Assembly: GCF_050490315.1 (NCBI RefSeq)
Contig: NZ_JBNPEO010000005.1
Location: 1-64,000 of the forward strand
DNA from: JBNPEO01 sp050490315
GTDB lineage: Bacteria; Actinomycetota; Actinomycetes; Actinomycetales; Micrococcaceae
Length of the DNA stretch: 64,000 bases
Reading direction: 5' to 3'
Position 1 is the first letter of the stretch, and every line of letters begins with the position of its first letter. Shown here in pieces: positions 49,026 through 57,688 of this stretch. Made by a program: the position numbers and the translations under genes. The notes beneath the pieces are model-generated. The model was given only the letters and a program-made list of their open reading frames with translations. It did no database searches and had not been told where the DNA came from.

Positions 49026-50783
49026 CTACCCTCGCAGACCGGGGAAGTCGTCTTCCGAATACTCCACGCCAAACCCGGCAGAATCAGCAGCACCAGCGGA
49101 ACCGTCAAGTGGATGCCGAGCCTGTTCTTGCGCCCGCAGCTCGACCCGCCGGATCTTGCCTGAAACAGTCTTAGGCAATTCGGAGAACTCCAGCCGACGA
49201 ATCCGCTTAAACGGCGCCAAGTGTTCCCGGCAGTACCGCAAGATGTCCTCGGCCAACTCGGGCCCAGGTTCCCGCCCGCCCGCCAAGACTACATAGGCCT
49301 TGGGCACGGAGAGTTTGATGGCGTCCGGCGACGGGACCACGGCGGCCTCGGCCACGGCGGGGTGCTCGATCAACACACTCTCCAGTTCAAAGGGGGAAAG
49401 GCGGTAGTCGGAGGACTTAAACACGTCGTCCCCGCGCCCCACATAGGTGATCACACCACGCGAATCCCGGCTCGCCATATCGCCCGTGTGGTAATAACCG
49501 CCACGGAAGGCTTCGGCTGTTTTCTGCGGATCTTGGTAGTAGGACTTCATAAGCCCCACGGGCCGGGGATCTAAGCGCAAGCAAATTTCGCCGTCGTCCG
49601 CTTCTTCACCCGTGGCGGGGTCTACCAACACCACGTCATAACCGGGAAGTGGCAAGCCCATGGCGCCGATCGTCATGCGCTGACCGGGCGTGTTAGCCAC
49701 TTGAACCGTGGTCTCGGTCTGGCCAAAACCGTCCCGAATCGTCTGGCCCCAAGCCCTATTAACTTGGTCAATAACCTCGGCATTGAGCGGCTCACCTGCT
49801 GAAACAACCTTGGTGGGCGGGTTCTTCAGCTGTGTCAGGTCGGCCTGAATGAGCATGCGCCACACGGTGGGTGGTGCGCAGAAGCTCGTAACACCTTCGG
49901 CATCCATCTGGGCCATCAGGGTCGAAGCGTCGAAGCGGTTGTAGTTGTAAATAAACACGGTGGCCCCGGCAATCCACGGGGTAAACACATTCGACCACGC
50001 GTGCTTGGCCCAACCCGGCGAGGCCACATTCAGGTGCACGTCGCCCGGTTCCAGCCCAATCCAAAACATTGTGGACAGGTGCCCCACGGGATAGGAGGTG
50101 TGAGTGTGTTCCACGAGTTTCGCCTTGGACGTGGTGCCCGAGGTGAAATACAGCAGCAATGTCTCGTCAGCCTTTGTTGGTGAGTCGGGTGCAAAAGACT
50201 CGGACGCCGCAGCAGAGTCTGCGTAACTAAGTGCAGAGTTACCGCTGATGACGGGCCCGACGCCGGTGCTGCCGCCGTCGTTGATTTCGATCAGGCGGTA
50301 GGTGCCTGGCACGTCGGCAAACTTGCCAATGTTTGAACTGCCTACGGCAACCCACGATGCCCCGCCGCGCTCCACGCGATCCCGCAGATCCGCTGGCCCC
50401 ATAAGCGTGGTGGTGGGGATCATCACGATGCCGAGCTTGATGCCAGCGAGCATAAGTTCCCAGAGCTCCAGCTGGTTCCCCAACATGATGATCATGTGGT
50501 CCCCGCGTTGCACACCTTCCCCACGAAGCCAGTTGGCCACTTGGGCGGAACGGCGGCTCAGTTGTGCGAAGCTGCGGCGGGTGGAGCTGCCGTCTTGCTC
50601 AACAATGACCAGGGCCTGCTGATCGGCGGTGGCAGGATCGGCGCCAAGGTGATCAAACCAGTCCAACGCGAAATTGAACTCTTCGAAGCGGGGCCATTGG
50701 AAACCGTCCCTGGCCGCTTGGTAATTCTCGCGCAGGGAAAGGAGGTGGTCGCGTGCCGCACGGAAGTCGTCGGTGACTGTCAT
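49026..50783 (-). CDS. AMP-dependent acyl-CoA synthetase
   Basis: A 585-residue ANL-superfamily ligase with the P-loop-like YFTSGTTSKAKLVEHTH, the GFGQTETT motif (A5), YHTGDMASRD (A7) and the catalytic Lys in LPKTVSGKIRRVELR. WIGLEPGDVHLNVASPGWAKHAW resembles medium-chain or benzoate-type ligases of the MACS group. It activates a carboxylic acid as its CoA ester. It is divergent from an acyl-CoA dehydrogenase that could take the next step and is co-transcribed with the MarR gene. The acid is unknown. Confidence 0.92.
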   Translation of the reverse strand: MTVTDDFRAARDHLLSLRENYQAARDGFQWPRFEEFNFALDWFDHLGADPATADQQALVIVEQDGSSTRRSFAQLSRRSAQVANWLRGEGVQRGDHMIIMLGNQLELWELMLAGIKLGIVMIPTTTLMGPADLRDRVERGGASWVAVGSSNIGKFADVPGTYRLIEINDGGSTGVGPVISGNSALSYADSAAASESFAPDSPTKADETLLLYFTSGTTSKAKLVEHTHTSYPVGHLSTMFWIGLEPGDVHLNVASPGWAKHAWSNVFTPWIAGATVFIYNYNRFDASTLMAQMDAEGVTSFCAPPTVWRMLIQADLTQLKNPPTKVVSAGEPLNAEVIDQVNRAWGQTIRDGFGQTETTVQVANTPGQRMTIGAMGLPLPGYDVVLVDPATGEEADDGEICLRLDPRPVGLMKSYYQDPQKTAEAFRGGYYHTGDMASRDSRGVITYVGRGDDVFKSSDYRLSPFELESVLIEHPAVAEAAVVPSPDAIKLSVPKAYVVLAGGREPGPELAEDILRYCREHLAPFKRIRRLEFSELPKTVSGKIRRVELRAQEQARHPLDGSAGAADSAGFGVEYSEDDFPGLRG

Positions 50784-50807
50784 GGGGGCCTCTCAGCTAT
50801 CGAAACT

Positions 50808-50835
50808 AGTGATCTGCATCACTTGGCAATATACT
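50808..50835 (+). promoter_or_regulatory. Candidate MarR operator overlapping the acyl-CoA dehydrogenase promoter
   Basis: AGTGAT-CTGC-ATCACT (50808-50823) is followed by TATACT (50830-50835), a good -10, so the dyad would occupy the -35/spacer region. It lies between the divergent ligase and dehydrogenase genes. Repression of both by the MarR protein is the simple model. Confidence 0.55.
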
Positions 50836-50873
50836 AGGACATCCAATGGTTTGAAAGAGCAAAGGAGCTCCGC

Positions 50874-52049
50874 ATGCCACAAGCAGCATTGCCTCCCTAT
50901 CCTGATGCCGACCTTTTCCACGTTGTGGACATGCTGCCGGTACACGAAAAAGAGCGTTACCAACGCACTCGCGAGTTCTTACAAGAACGCATTCGGGAAC
51001 AGAGCATCGAGTACTGGAACCGTGACGAATTTGCCTTTGGGCTGCTGGCCGAAATGGCCAAATTTGGGCTCGGCGAACTGCAGCTAGACGGCTCATCGAA
51101 GCTGTTTAAGGGTCTGATGTACGTAGAAATTGCCCGTGCAGACGTCTCGCTTTCCGCACTTGCGGGCATTCACAATGAGCTGATTGTGGGCATGATCCAC
51201 GAGCTTGGATCCGCTGAACAGCAGGAACGCTGGCTCCCTGCCTTGCGCACATTTGATGCGATTGGCGCTTTTGCGCTGACCGAACCGGAGCACGGTTCGG
51301 ACATTGCTGGCGGGCTCGCCACCACAGCAAGGCGCGACGGCGATAGCTGGGTGATCAACGGCGCTAAACGCTGGATTGGGGCGGCAACGCTCGCGGACTT
51401 CGCACTGGTCTGGGCCAGGGACGAGGCCGATGGCGAGGTCAAAGGGTTCATTGTTGAGTCCGATAGGCCCGGCTATAAGGCCACTAAGATCGAGCACAAA
51501 ATCGGCTTACGCATTATGCAAAATGCGGACATCACCCTTGATGAGGTGCGCATCCCGGCAGGCAATCTACTCCCCGGGGCGACTGACTTTTCCCAAGCCA
51601 ACTCGCTTCTGCGCGATTCCCGCGCCTGGGTGGGCTGGCAAGCGGCAGGAATCCAGTTGGGGGCCTTTGATATTGCCCGGGCATACTCGCTGGAGCGGCA
51701 ACAATTCGGCAAGCCGCTGGCCAAGTTCCAGCTGGTACAGCAGCAGCTCGCAGAAATGTTGGGAAATGCGCACTGCTCCCTTGCGCTGATGGTTGAGCTA
51801 GCCCGCGTCCAGGAGGCCGGAAAACTGGAGATGGTCCAAGCCGCTCTGGCGAAGTCCACCACCACCAGGCTCGCTAGGCAATCCGTAGCAATGGGGCGGG
51901 CTCTCTTGGGCGGCAATGGAGTCACCACGGACTTTGAGATGGCCAAGCTTTTTTGCGACGCCGAGATCCTGTACACCTATGAGGGCAGCTACGAGATCAA
52001 TTCGTTGATTGTGGCCCGCGCCGTCACCGGAGTGTCCGCGTTCGTCTAA
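50874..52049 (+). CDS. Acyl-CoA dehydrogenase, glutaryl-CoA dehydrogenase-like subgroup
   Basis: A 391-residue flavoprotein from ATG 50874 behind AAAGGAG. FAD-binding segments FALTEPEHGSDI and WIGAATLADFALVWAR are present, and the catalytic Glu is in YTYEGSYEINSLIVARAVTG, placed as in glutaryl- and short-branched-chain enzymes. The substrate-binding helix reads EIARADVSLSALAGIHNEL and lacks the Tyr-Arg-Ser associated with glutaryl-CoA binding, so true glutaryl-CoA oxidation is doubtful. It is divergent from the ligase/MarR pair and probably acts on its product. Confidence 0.9.
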   Translation: MPQAALPPYPDADLFHVVDMLPVHEKERYQRTREFLQERIREQSIEYWNRDEFAFGLLAEMAKFGLGELQLDGSSKLFKGLMYVEIARADVSLSALAGIHNELIVGMIHELGSAEQQERWLPALRTFDAIGAFALTEPEHGSDIAGGLATTARRDGDSWVINGAKRWIGAATLADFALVWARDEADGEVKGFIVESDRPGYKATKIEHKIGLRIMQNADITLDEVRIPAGNLLPGATDFSQANSLLRDSRAWVGWQAAGIQLGAFDIARAYSLERQQFGKPLAKFQLVQQQLAEMLGNAHCSLALMVELARVQEAGKLEMVQAALAKSTTTRLARQSVAMGRALLGGNGVTTDFEMAKLFCDAEILYTYEGSYEINSLIVARAVTGVSAFV

Positions 52050-52110
52050 GGCACCCTGCGCAGATAATCGAGGGACATACTCCCGGCTAGGACGCGAGGT
52101 ACCCGCACAC

Positions 52111-53514
52111 ATGACTGACTTCCAGCCGGACTTCACACCTGACAACCTCGCAGCTGCTGGTCGTTTGGGGTATGCGGAGGATCGAGGGTACGAGTGGCCC
52201 ACGGACCCGCGCACCCTCACGGCTCTGGAGCACTGGCGTTCGCTGAAGTTCGGCGTGATTATGCACTGGGGTTTGTACGCGACCATTGGACAGGACGGCA
52301 GTTGGTCCTTGTGCCGGGAGAACATTGGCGCCTTTATGGAACCGCCCGCCAGTTGGTCCGGAACTGAGGAAGAATACGAGGCCTTCTACAAGGAGCTGCG
52401 CAAGAACTTCACGGGTGAGGATTACCGGCCGGAAGAGTGGGCGGCCATGTGTGCCAAGGCCGGGATGAAGTACCTGGTTTTTACCAGCAAGCACCATGAC
52501 GGATTCGCCATGTATAATACCGCGGAATCGGACTACAAGGTCACGGCCGCAGACGTTCCATTGGGCCGGGACATCCTGCGCGAAACTTTTGACGCGTTCC
52601 GTGCCGAGGGGCTTGAAACCGGGGTGTATTTCTCCAAGGCGGACTGGGCCCACACGGGGTATTGGAAGCCTGGCGGGAACACAGTGAACCGTCTGCACAA
52701 CTACAACATCGACGAGGACCCGCAAGCGTGGGACGGTTTTGTTCAGTTCACCCAGCGCCAGATCGAGGAACTCCTCACCAATTACGGCGACATCAGCGTC
52801 CTGTGGCTAGACGCCGGCTGGGTGAACGAACCGGATGAGCCAATTGGCATTGACCACATTGCCCAGCGGGCACGGGAGCTTCAGCCGAACATTCTGGTGG
52901 TGGACCGTGAGGTCCACGGGCCCAACGAAAACTACCGCACCCCCGAACAGGAAATCCCCTCGGAGACCCTGGACTACCCCTGGGAATCGTGCATCACCCT
53001 CACCCCGGGGTGGTGCAGCATGCGCCCGGACGATGCCACGCGCCCAGCCCATGAGGTGATCGCCACGCTAGCCAGGATCGTCAGCCGCGGCGGCAACTAC
53101 CTGCTGGGCATCGGCCCGGACGCAACGGGCGCCATCTCCCGCAACATCGTGACCACCTTGGAGCAGGTGGGTGGGTGGATGGACGTTAACGGCGAGGCGA
53201 TCTACGGCACCGTTCCCGGCGGCAAAGACGCAGACCTGCTCGACGACGGCGGGTCCGGCTACGAGTGGCACTTCACCCGGACGGATTCCACCATTTTTGC
53301 GCTCGCCTTAATTGGCGACGCCGACGGCACCGCCGGCTTTGACCTCACTGTCAGCAGCACAACGCCGGTCCGCAGCGCGCGCGTGCTGGGCACCGACGTC
53401 GTGATTCCCGTGGAAAACAACGACGGCGAGATCACGGTTGCGGTTCCGCGCACTACCGCCCACCTGGCACTAGTGCTCGCCTTGGAACTGGCTACGGAAC
53501 CAGTAACACCTTGA
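52111..53514 (+). CDS. Alpha-L-fucosidase (GH29), intracellular
   Basis: A 467-residue GH29 enzyme from ATG 52111; longer in-frame starts overlap the dehydrogenase gene and lack family sequence. Family marks are KFGVIMHWGLYAT, TSKHHDGFAMYNT, the nucleophile Asp in VLWLDAGW, and SRGGNYLLGIGPD. A beta-sandwich C-terminal domain follows (about 370-460). There is no signal peptide, so it should act on imported fucosides. No fucose transporter or catabolic genes adjoin. Its end overlaps the end of the convergent alcohol dehydrogenase gene by 23 bases. Confidence 0.92.
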   Translation: MTDFQPDFTPDNLAAAGRLGYAEDRGYEWPTDPRTLTALEHWRSLKFGVIMHWGLYATIGQDGSWSLCRENIGAFMEPPASWSGTEEEYEAFYKELRKNFTGEDYRPEEWAAMCAKAGMKYLVFTSKHHDGFAMYNTAESDYKVTAADVPLGRDILRETFDAFRAEGLETGVYFSKADWAHTGYWKPGGNTVNRLHNYNIDEDPQAWDGFVQFTQRQIEELLTNYGDISVLWLDAGWVNEPDEPIGIDHIAQRARELQPNILVVDREVHGPNENYRTPEQEIPSETLDYPWESCITLTPGWCSMRPDDATRPAHEVIATLARIVSRGGNYLLGIGPDATGAISRNIVTTLEQVGGWMDVNGEAIYGTVPGGKDADLLDDGGSGYEWHFTRTDSTIFALALIGDADGTAGFDLTVSSTTPVRSARVLGTDVVIPVENNDGEITVAVPRTTAHLALVLALELATEPVTP

Positions 53515-54547
53515 TGGCGCGGCGTTCGTCCATGGCTTTGTAAGCCTCGGCAGCTTCCTCAAGCGGCATCTCCACGTCAAAGACCAATCCCGGGTTGATG
53601 GCGCCGGAGAGGACGTCCTCGAGTAGTTCGGGGATGTACGTGCGGGCCGGTGCCATTCCGCCAGCTACGTGAATGTTGGAGTCGAAGAGGTAGCGCAAAG
53701 GGATCTCGGCGCCGCCGGTGGGAACACCAACAAACCCGAGTGAGCCGCCGGGCCGGACCGAGTGCAGTGCCTGTTCCATGGATTCTTTGGTTCCCACGCA
53801 TTCCAGCACCGAGTCGGCCAGAACTCCGCCCAAAAGTTCACGAACCTTGGCCACACCTTCTTCGCCGCGTTCGGACACAATGTCCGTGGCGCCGAATTCG
53901 GTGGCAACCTTTTGGCGGTCCTCGTGTCGAGACATGGCAATGATTCGGCCGGCGCCCAAACGCTTAGCTGCCAAAACACCGCAAAGGCCCACAGCGCCGT
54001 CGCCCACTACCACCACGGTTTTCCCAGCGGTGACGCCGGCGCTCAAGGCGGCGTGGTGGCCCGTGGCCATCACATCCGAGAGGGTCAGCAGTGATTTGCG
54101 GAGCGCGGAATCCGGCTCTGTGACGCCGGGAACCTTGACCAGTGTGGAGTCCGCCAAAGGCACACGAACAGCCTGGCCCTGGCCGCCGTCCACTGGCAAG
54201 CCGGTGCTGTCCTTGCCGCCCCAACCGGCCAAAAGCTCACAGGCCACCGTCACACCATCAAGGCACGGCGGGCACTTGCCGCAGCTGATCACAAAGGGTG
54301 CAATCACAAAATCGCCAGCCGTCAGGGTAGTGACTTCGGTGCCAACACTCTCCACCACACCAATAAATTCGTGGCCAATCGCGGATGGCTTGTGCACGGG
54401 TTTTACACCGCGGTACGGCCACAAATCCGAGCCGCACACACACGCGGCAGTTACCTTGACCACCACATCGGTGGGGTGCTGGACCGTGGGGTAGTCGCGG
54501 TCTTCAACCCGAATATCGCCGGGCGCATGGATGATGGTGGCGCGCAT
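53492..54547 (-). CDS. Zinc-dependent alcohol dehydrogenase
   Basis: A 351-residue medium-chain dehydrogenase. The catalytic zinc ligands are in AACVCGSDLW and IGHEFIG, and the structural zinc Cys are complete in CGKCPPCLDGVTVAC, unlike the IdnD-like protein at 16.2 kb. The Rossmann motif is VVGDGAVGLCG. The substrate is unknown. It is the last gene of a run with the DinB protein and nadE on the same strand (8-bp gap) and overlaps the fucosidase tail-to-tail. Confidence 0.9.
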   Translation of the reverse strand: MRATIIHAPGDIRVEDRDYPTVQHPTDVVVKVTAACVCGSDLWPYRGVKPVHKPSAIGHEFIGVVESVGTEVTTLTAGDFVIAPFVISCGKCPPCLDGVTVACELLAGWGGKDSTGLPVDGGQGQAVRVPLADSTLVKVPGVTEPDSALRKSLLTLSDVMATGHHAALSAGVTAGKTVVVVGDGAVGLCGVLAAKRLGAGRIIAMSRHEDRQKVATEFGATDIVSERGEEGVAKVRELLGGVLADSVLECVGTKESMEQALHSVRPGGSLGFVGVPTGGAEIPLRYLFDSNIHVAGGMAPARTYIPELLEDVLSGAINPGLVFDVEMPLEEAAEAYKAMDERRAIKVLLVP

Positions 54548-54555
54548 AGTGGCTC

Positions 54556-55146
54556 CTAAATTTTTGGTGACTGCTGGGCTTCGCGGGCGGCGGATTCAAT
54601 CCGGGCCGCGAGCTCACTGAACTGCTCTTGGTTGTAGAAGGACACGTTGGGATCTCCAGGGCCTTGCCCCACAACCCCATCCATGTTTTCACGAATAATG
54701 TCCGCGTGACCAAGGTGCTGGGCAACCTCGGAGAGCATGTGGACCAGAATCTGGCCGAGAGTCACGTTCCGCTTTTCCGGCCCCCACCACGGCACTTCGC
54801 CGGGTGCGTCCAACTCGAGTGCGTTGATGGTTTGGTCAGCGTACTCAGCTGCAAAGTGGTGCAGCTCGATGATCTCTTGTGAGGATTGCTCAGCCGGCAC
54901 CCACATGTCCGCGTCCGGGGCGGCGTCCTCGTTATACCAAGGCAGTTCGCGGCCACTGGGGCGGTTGAAGGTCTCGCCAAAATAGCCCAGCTCAACGCTG
55001 GCGACGTGTTTAACCAGGCCCAAAAGGTTAGTCCCCGTGCCGGTCATGGGCCGGCGCATGTGGTACTCGTCAAGGCCGTCCAGTTTGCCGAGTAACTCTG
55101 CCCGGCGTTTTTGGAAGTAGCTGTGGAGGGCTACCTTCGTGTCCAT
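54556..55146 (-). CDS. DinB/DUF664 family protein
   Basis: A 196-residue four-helix-bundle protein of the DinB/YfiT superfamily. The metal-binding His pattern is visible: His in LLGLVKHVASVELGYF (near 47), and His in ILVHMLSEVAQHLGHADIIRE (near 135-146). Members include thiol-dependent S-transferases (mycothiol or bacillithiol) and metalloproteins of unknown function. In a mycothiol-using organism a detoxification role is plausible. The start follows directly on the stop of nadE, so expression is coupled to it. Confidence 0.88.
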   Translation of the reverse strand: MDTKVALHSYFQKRRAELLGKLDGLDEYHMRRPMTGTGTNLLGLVKHVASVELGYFGETFNRPSGRELPWYNEDAAPDADMWVPAEQSSQEIIELHHFAAEYADQTINALELDAPGEVPWWGPEKRNVTLGQILVHMLSEVAQHLGHADIIRENMDGVVGQGPGDPNVSFYNQEQFSELAARIESAAREAQQSPKI

Positions 55147-55968
55147 CTATTTCCACCACGTATCAAAAATGGTGACCGGGACGGTGCGCTTGTGGCGGGT
55201 GCGGAGGTACTTCTGTTCGATGGATTCGGCTACCTCGTCCGGAACCTCGTGGCCCTCAAGGTAGGCGTCAATCTGGTCGTAGCTCAGGCCGAGTTCGTCT
55301 TCATCCGTGCGGCCAGGCTTGCCGTCCAACAGATCCGCGGTGGGGACCTTCTTCCACACACGCTCGGGGGCGCCAAGTTCAGCCAACAACGCCCGGTTCT
55401 GACCCTTGTTCAGGCCAAAGAGTGGGAGGATATCTGCGCCGCCGTCGCCGAACTTGGTGAAGAACCCGGTGACTGACTCGGCGCCGTGGTCGGTGCCAAT
55501 CACCAGGTAGTTGTGTTCGCCAGCCAGAGCGTACTGGGCCACCATTCGGGCGCGCGCTTTGACGTTGCCCCTGTTGAAGTCTGAGATCGGTGCGCCAGTG
55601 GTGGCTTTGAACTCTTCTTCAAAACCGTTGACCGCGGGGGCGATATTGAAGGTCCACTCGGTTTTGGCCTTGATGAAGTCCAAAGCAGCCTGTGCGTCTT
55701 CTTCATCCTTTTGGACGTTGAACGGCAGACGAACAGCCACAAAGTTGGCGTCGATGCCCTCGGTAGCGAGCTGCTCTACAGCCAGCTGCGCTAGGCGCCC
55801 AGCCAAGGAGGAATCAAGGCCACCAGAGATGCCCAGAACAAATCCCTTGGTGCGTGTTGCCTTGAGGTATTCGCACAAGAAGTCCACGCGCGCTCGTACC
55901 TCAGCGGCTGGATCGATGGAGGGCTTAACGCCCATTTCTTCAATAATTGTGGCCTGAAGTTCTCGCAT
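55147..55968 (-). CDS. nadE: NH3-dependent NAD+ synthetase
   Basis: A 273-residue NadE with the ATP-pyrophosphatase P-loop LGISGGLDSSLAG, the NRGNVKARARMVAQYALAG segment, GTDHGAESVTGFFTKFGDGGADI and the C-terminal TRHKRTVPVTIFDTWW ending of the short, ammonia-dependent form. There is no N-terminal glutaminase domain. It makes NAD+ from deamido-NAD+, ATP and ammonia. The DinB gene follows with no gap. Confidence 0.96.
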   Translation of the reverse strand: MRELQATIIEEMGVKPSIDPAAEVRARVDFLCEYLKATRTKGFVLGISGGLDSSLAGRLAQLAVEQLATEGIDANFVAVRLPFNVQKDEEDAQAALDFIKAKTEWTFNIAPAVNGFEEEFKATTGAPISDFNRGNVKARARMVAQYALAGEHNYLVIGTDHGAESVTGFFTKFGDGGADILPLFGLNKGQNRALLAELGAPERVWKKVPTADLLDGKPGRTDEDELGLSYDQIDAYLEGHEVPDEVAESIEQKYLRTRHKRTVPVTIFDTWWK

Positions 55969-56096
55969 GTTCCCAGAGTACTAGTTGCTGTTCCTCCGTG
56001 ACCTTTCCTTCAAGCTCGAGTGGCGTGATTCGGAGCGAAGAAGTCCGTTGACAATGGACCCCCGCGGCGATGTAATCGGCATGACACTTTTTGGGC

Positions 56097-56858
56097 TTAG
56101 ATCCACTTCGGTGCAGCGGGTAATTCGCCCTCTGTCACCCCGAAAGTCGCCCCTTTCTGCTCTATAGTTACGCCAGCGCTACCCCGGCCGGCCGCCCATT
56201 GGGTGACGGCGGCTAGGGGGCCGGAGAGCACGGTTGGGTGGCTGGCAGTTGTGTCGCCCACGGTCAAGCCACCGTCCACTTTCACCACGAGTCCAGCGTC
56301 AGTCCCGCGGGCGTGCCAAGCCCCAGTAATATCCGCAAGGAGCCTCGCCAGGACCGGCTGGGGGACGTCCCCAAACGTTGCGCCGTTGTCTAGGTCAATG
56401 GCATGGATCCACACTTCGCGGGTACGCATCCAAACAGTTTCCGAGGCCGGCACCGTCCGGCCTTGTGCTGTTTTGACCTCATGGCGCCATGCGTCCTCAC
56501 GAAGATCCCGCCACTCGACGTTTAGGTGGACGGCCGAGTGGTCGAATAGGTGCCTTAGAGCGATCGGAGGCAAGGTGGCGCCGAAGTCAATCTCATGATT
56601 CCTCGCCCCGGGGGAGGAGTACATAGCTGTTTCGACCCCGGTGGCTGCCCACTCTATAAGCCGCGCAATAGCCCGCGCGTTGTAGCCCACATGGGCCACA
56701 ACGTGGCGTCGCGTCCACCCCGGCAATAGCGAGTCGCCGTCGAGGTCTGAATCGGTGAGTTCGTTGAGTTTTCGTGCGAAGAATGCCGTGCCGCGACGGG
56801 CTTGGAGAAGCCCGTCCAGCAGCGCCGCATCCGTCGTCTGATCGTGACGGGCAACCAT
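56097..56858 (-). CDS. Mycothiol-dependent maleylpyruvate isomerase
   Basis: A 253-residue protein with an N-terminal DinB-type metal domain and a C-terminal SCP2-like domain, the architecture of mycothiol-dependent maleylpyruvate isomerase. Metal ligands fit: His52 in RRHVVAHVG, and Glu148 and His152 in the REVWIHAID segment. It isomerises maleylpyruvate, the gentisate ring-cleavage product, to fumarylpyruvate. The ATG at 56858 overlaps the stop of the hydrolase gene (TGATG); a TTG one codon earlier is a poorer start. It is the last gene of the gentisate operon. Confidence 0.93.
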   Translation of the reverse strand: MVARHDQTTDAALLDGLLQARRGTAFFARKLNELTDSDLDGDSLLPGWTRRHVVAHVGYNARAIARLIEWAATGVETAMYSSPGARNHEIDFGATLPPIALRHLFDHSAVHLNVEWRDLREDAWRHEVKTAQGRTVPASETVWMRTREVWIHAIDLDNGATFGDVPQPVLARLLADITGAWHARGTDAGLVVKVDGGLTVGDTTASHPTVLSGPLAAVTQWAAGRGSAGVTIEQKGATFGVTEGELPAAPKWI

Positions 56859-57688
56859 CAAGCTTCCTTGACCACGCGGTTGGTCAGTTGCCCCAGTCCC
56901 TCAATGGTGGTGACCAAGACCTGTCCTTCTTGGAGGTAACGCTTGGGGTCCTGGGCATGGCCCACACCGCCGGGGGTTCCGGTAGCGATCACGTCACCCG
57001 GGTTCAGCGTGATGATGGTCGAAATATAGGAGACCAGGAATTCCGGCGTGAACACGAGGTCTGAGGTGGGCGTGGACTGTTGAACCTCGCCGTCCACTGC
57101 TGAAGTCATCAGCGGGCCGGGCGTGAATTCATCCTGAGTAACCAGCGCAGGACCGAACGGTGTGGACTTTTCCCAGGTCTTGCCCTGAAGCCATTGGATG
57201 GTGCGGAACTGGTAGTCACGCATAGAAACGTCATTCAGCACCGCATAGCCTGCAATGTGCTCTGCCGCTTGCCCTTCAGGGATACGGCGCCCGGTTTTCC
57301 CAATAACAACAGCCAATTCGGCTTCCCAGTCCACGGTGTCGGATTCTTGCGGCAGCGCCAAATCATCGTTGGGGCCGATCAAAGACTCCTGATATTTGGC
57401 AAACAGTGTGGGATGGCTGGGGACTTCCCGGCCCATTTCTTTGATGTGGTTGCGGTAGTTGTGGCCAACGCAAATGATTTTGCCCGGTGAAGGTACGACG
57501 GCGGCAAGATCGGCGCCCTCTGCAGGGTACGTTGCGCCGCTAGCCGCCTGGGCGATGGTCGCCCAATGGGCATCCTTCAGAAGGGCGCCGACGTCGGGGA
57601 ACCCGTCGATCTGGGTGAGGGTGTCGCCATCCTGGCGTACCGCCGTCGTGCCGGTACCGTTTTCGAGGCGGAGGGTGAGTAGTCTCAT
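56858..57688 (-). CDS. Fumarylpyruvate hydrolase (FAH family)
   Basis: A 276-residue fumarylacetoacetase-family hydrolase. Conserved pieces are CVGHNYRNHIKEMG, TLFAKYQESLIGPND, the metal ligands around DWEAELAVVIGK, YAVLNDVSMRDYQFR and ITLNPGDVIATGTPGGVG. In this operon it cleaves fumarylpyruvate to fumarate and pyruvate, completing the gentisate route. It overlaps the dioxygenase gene by four bases and the isomerase gene by one to three. Confidence 0.93.
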   Translation of the reverse strand: MRLLTLRLENGTGTTAVRQDGDTLTQIDGFPDVGALLKDAHWATIAQAASGATYPAEGADLAAVVPSPGKIICVGHNYRNHIKEMGREVPSHPTLFAKYQESLIGPNDDLALPQESDTVDWEAELAVVIGKTGRRIPEGQAAEHIAGYAVLNDVSMRDYQFRTIQWLQGKTWEKSTPFGPALVTQDEFTPGPLMTSAVDGEVQQSTPTSDLVFTPEFLVSYISTIITLNPGDVIATGTPGGVGHAQDPKRYLQEGQVLVTTIEGLGQLTNRVVKEA

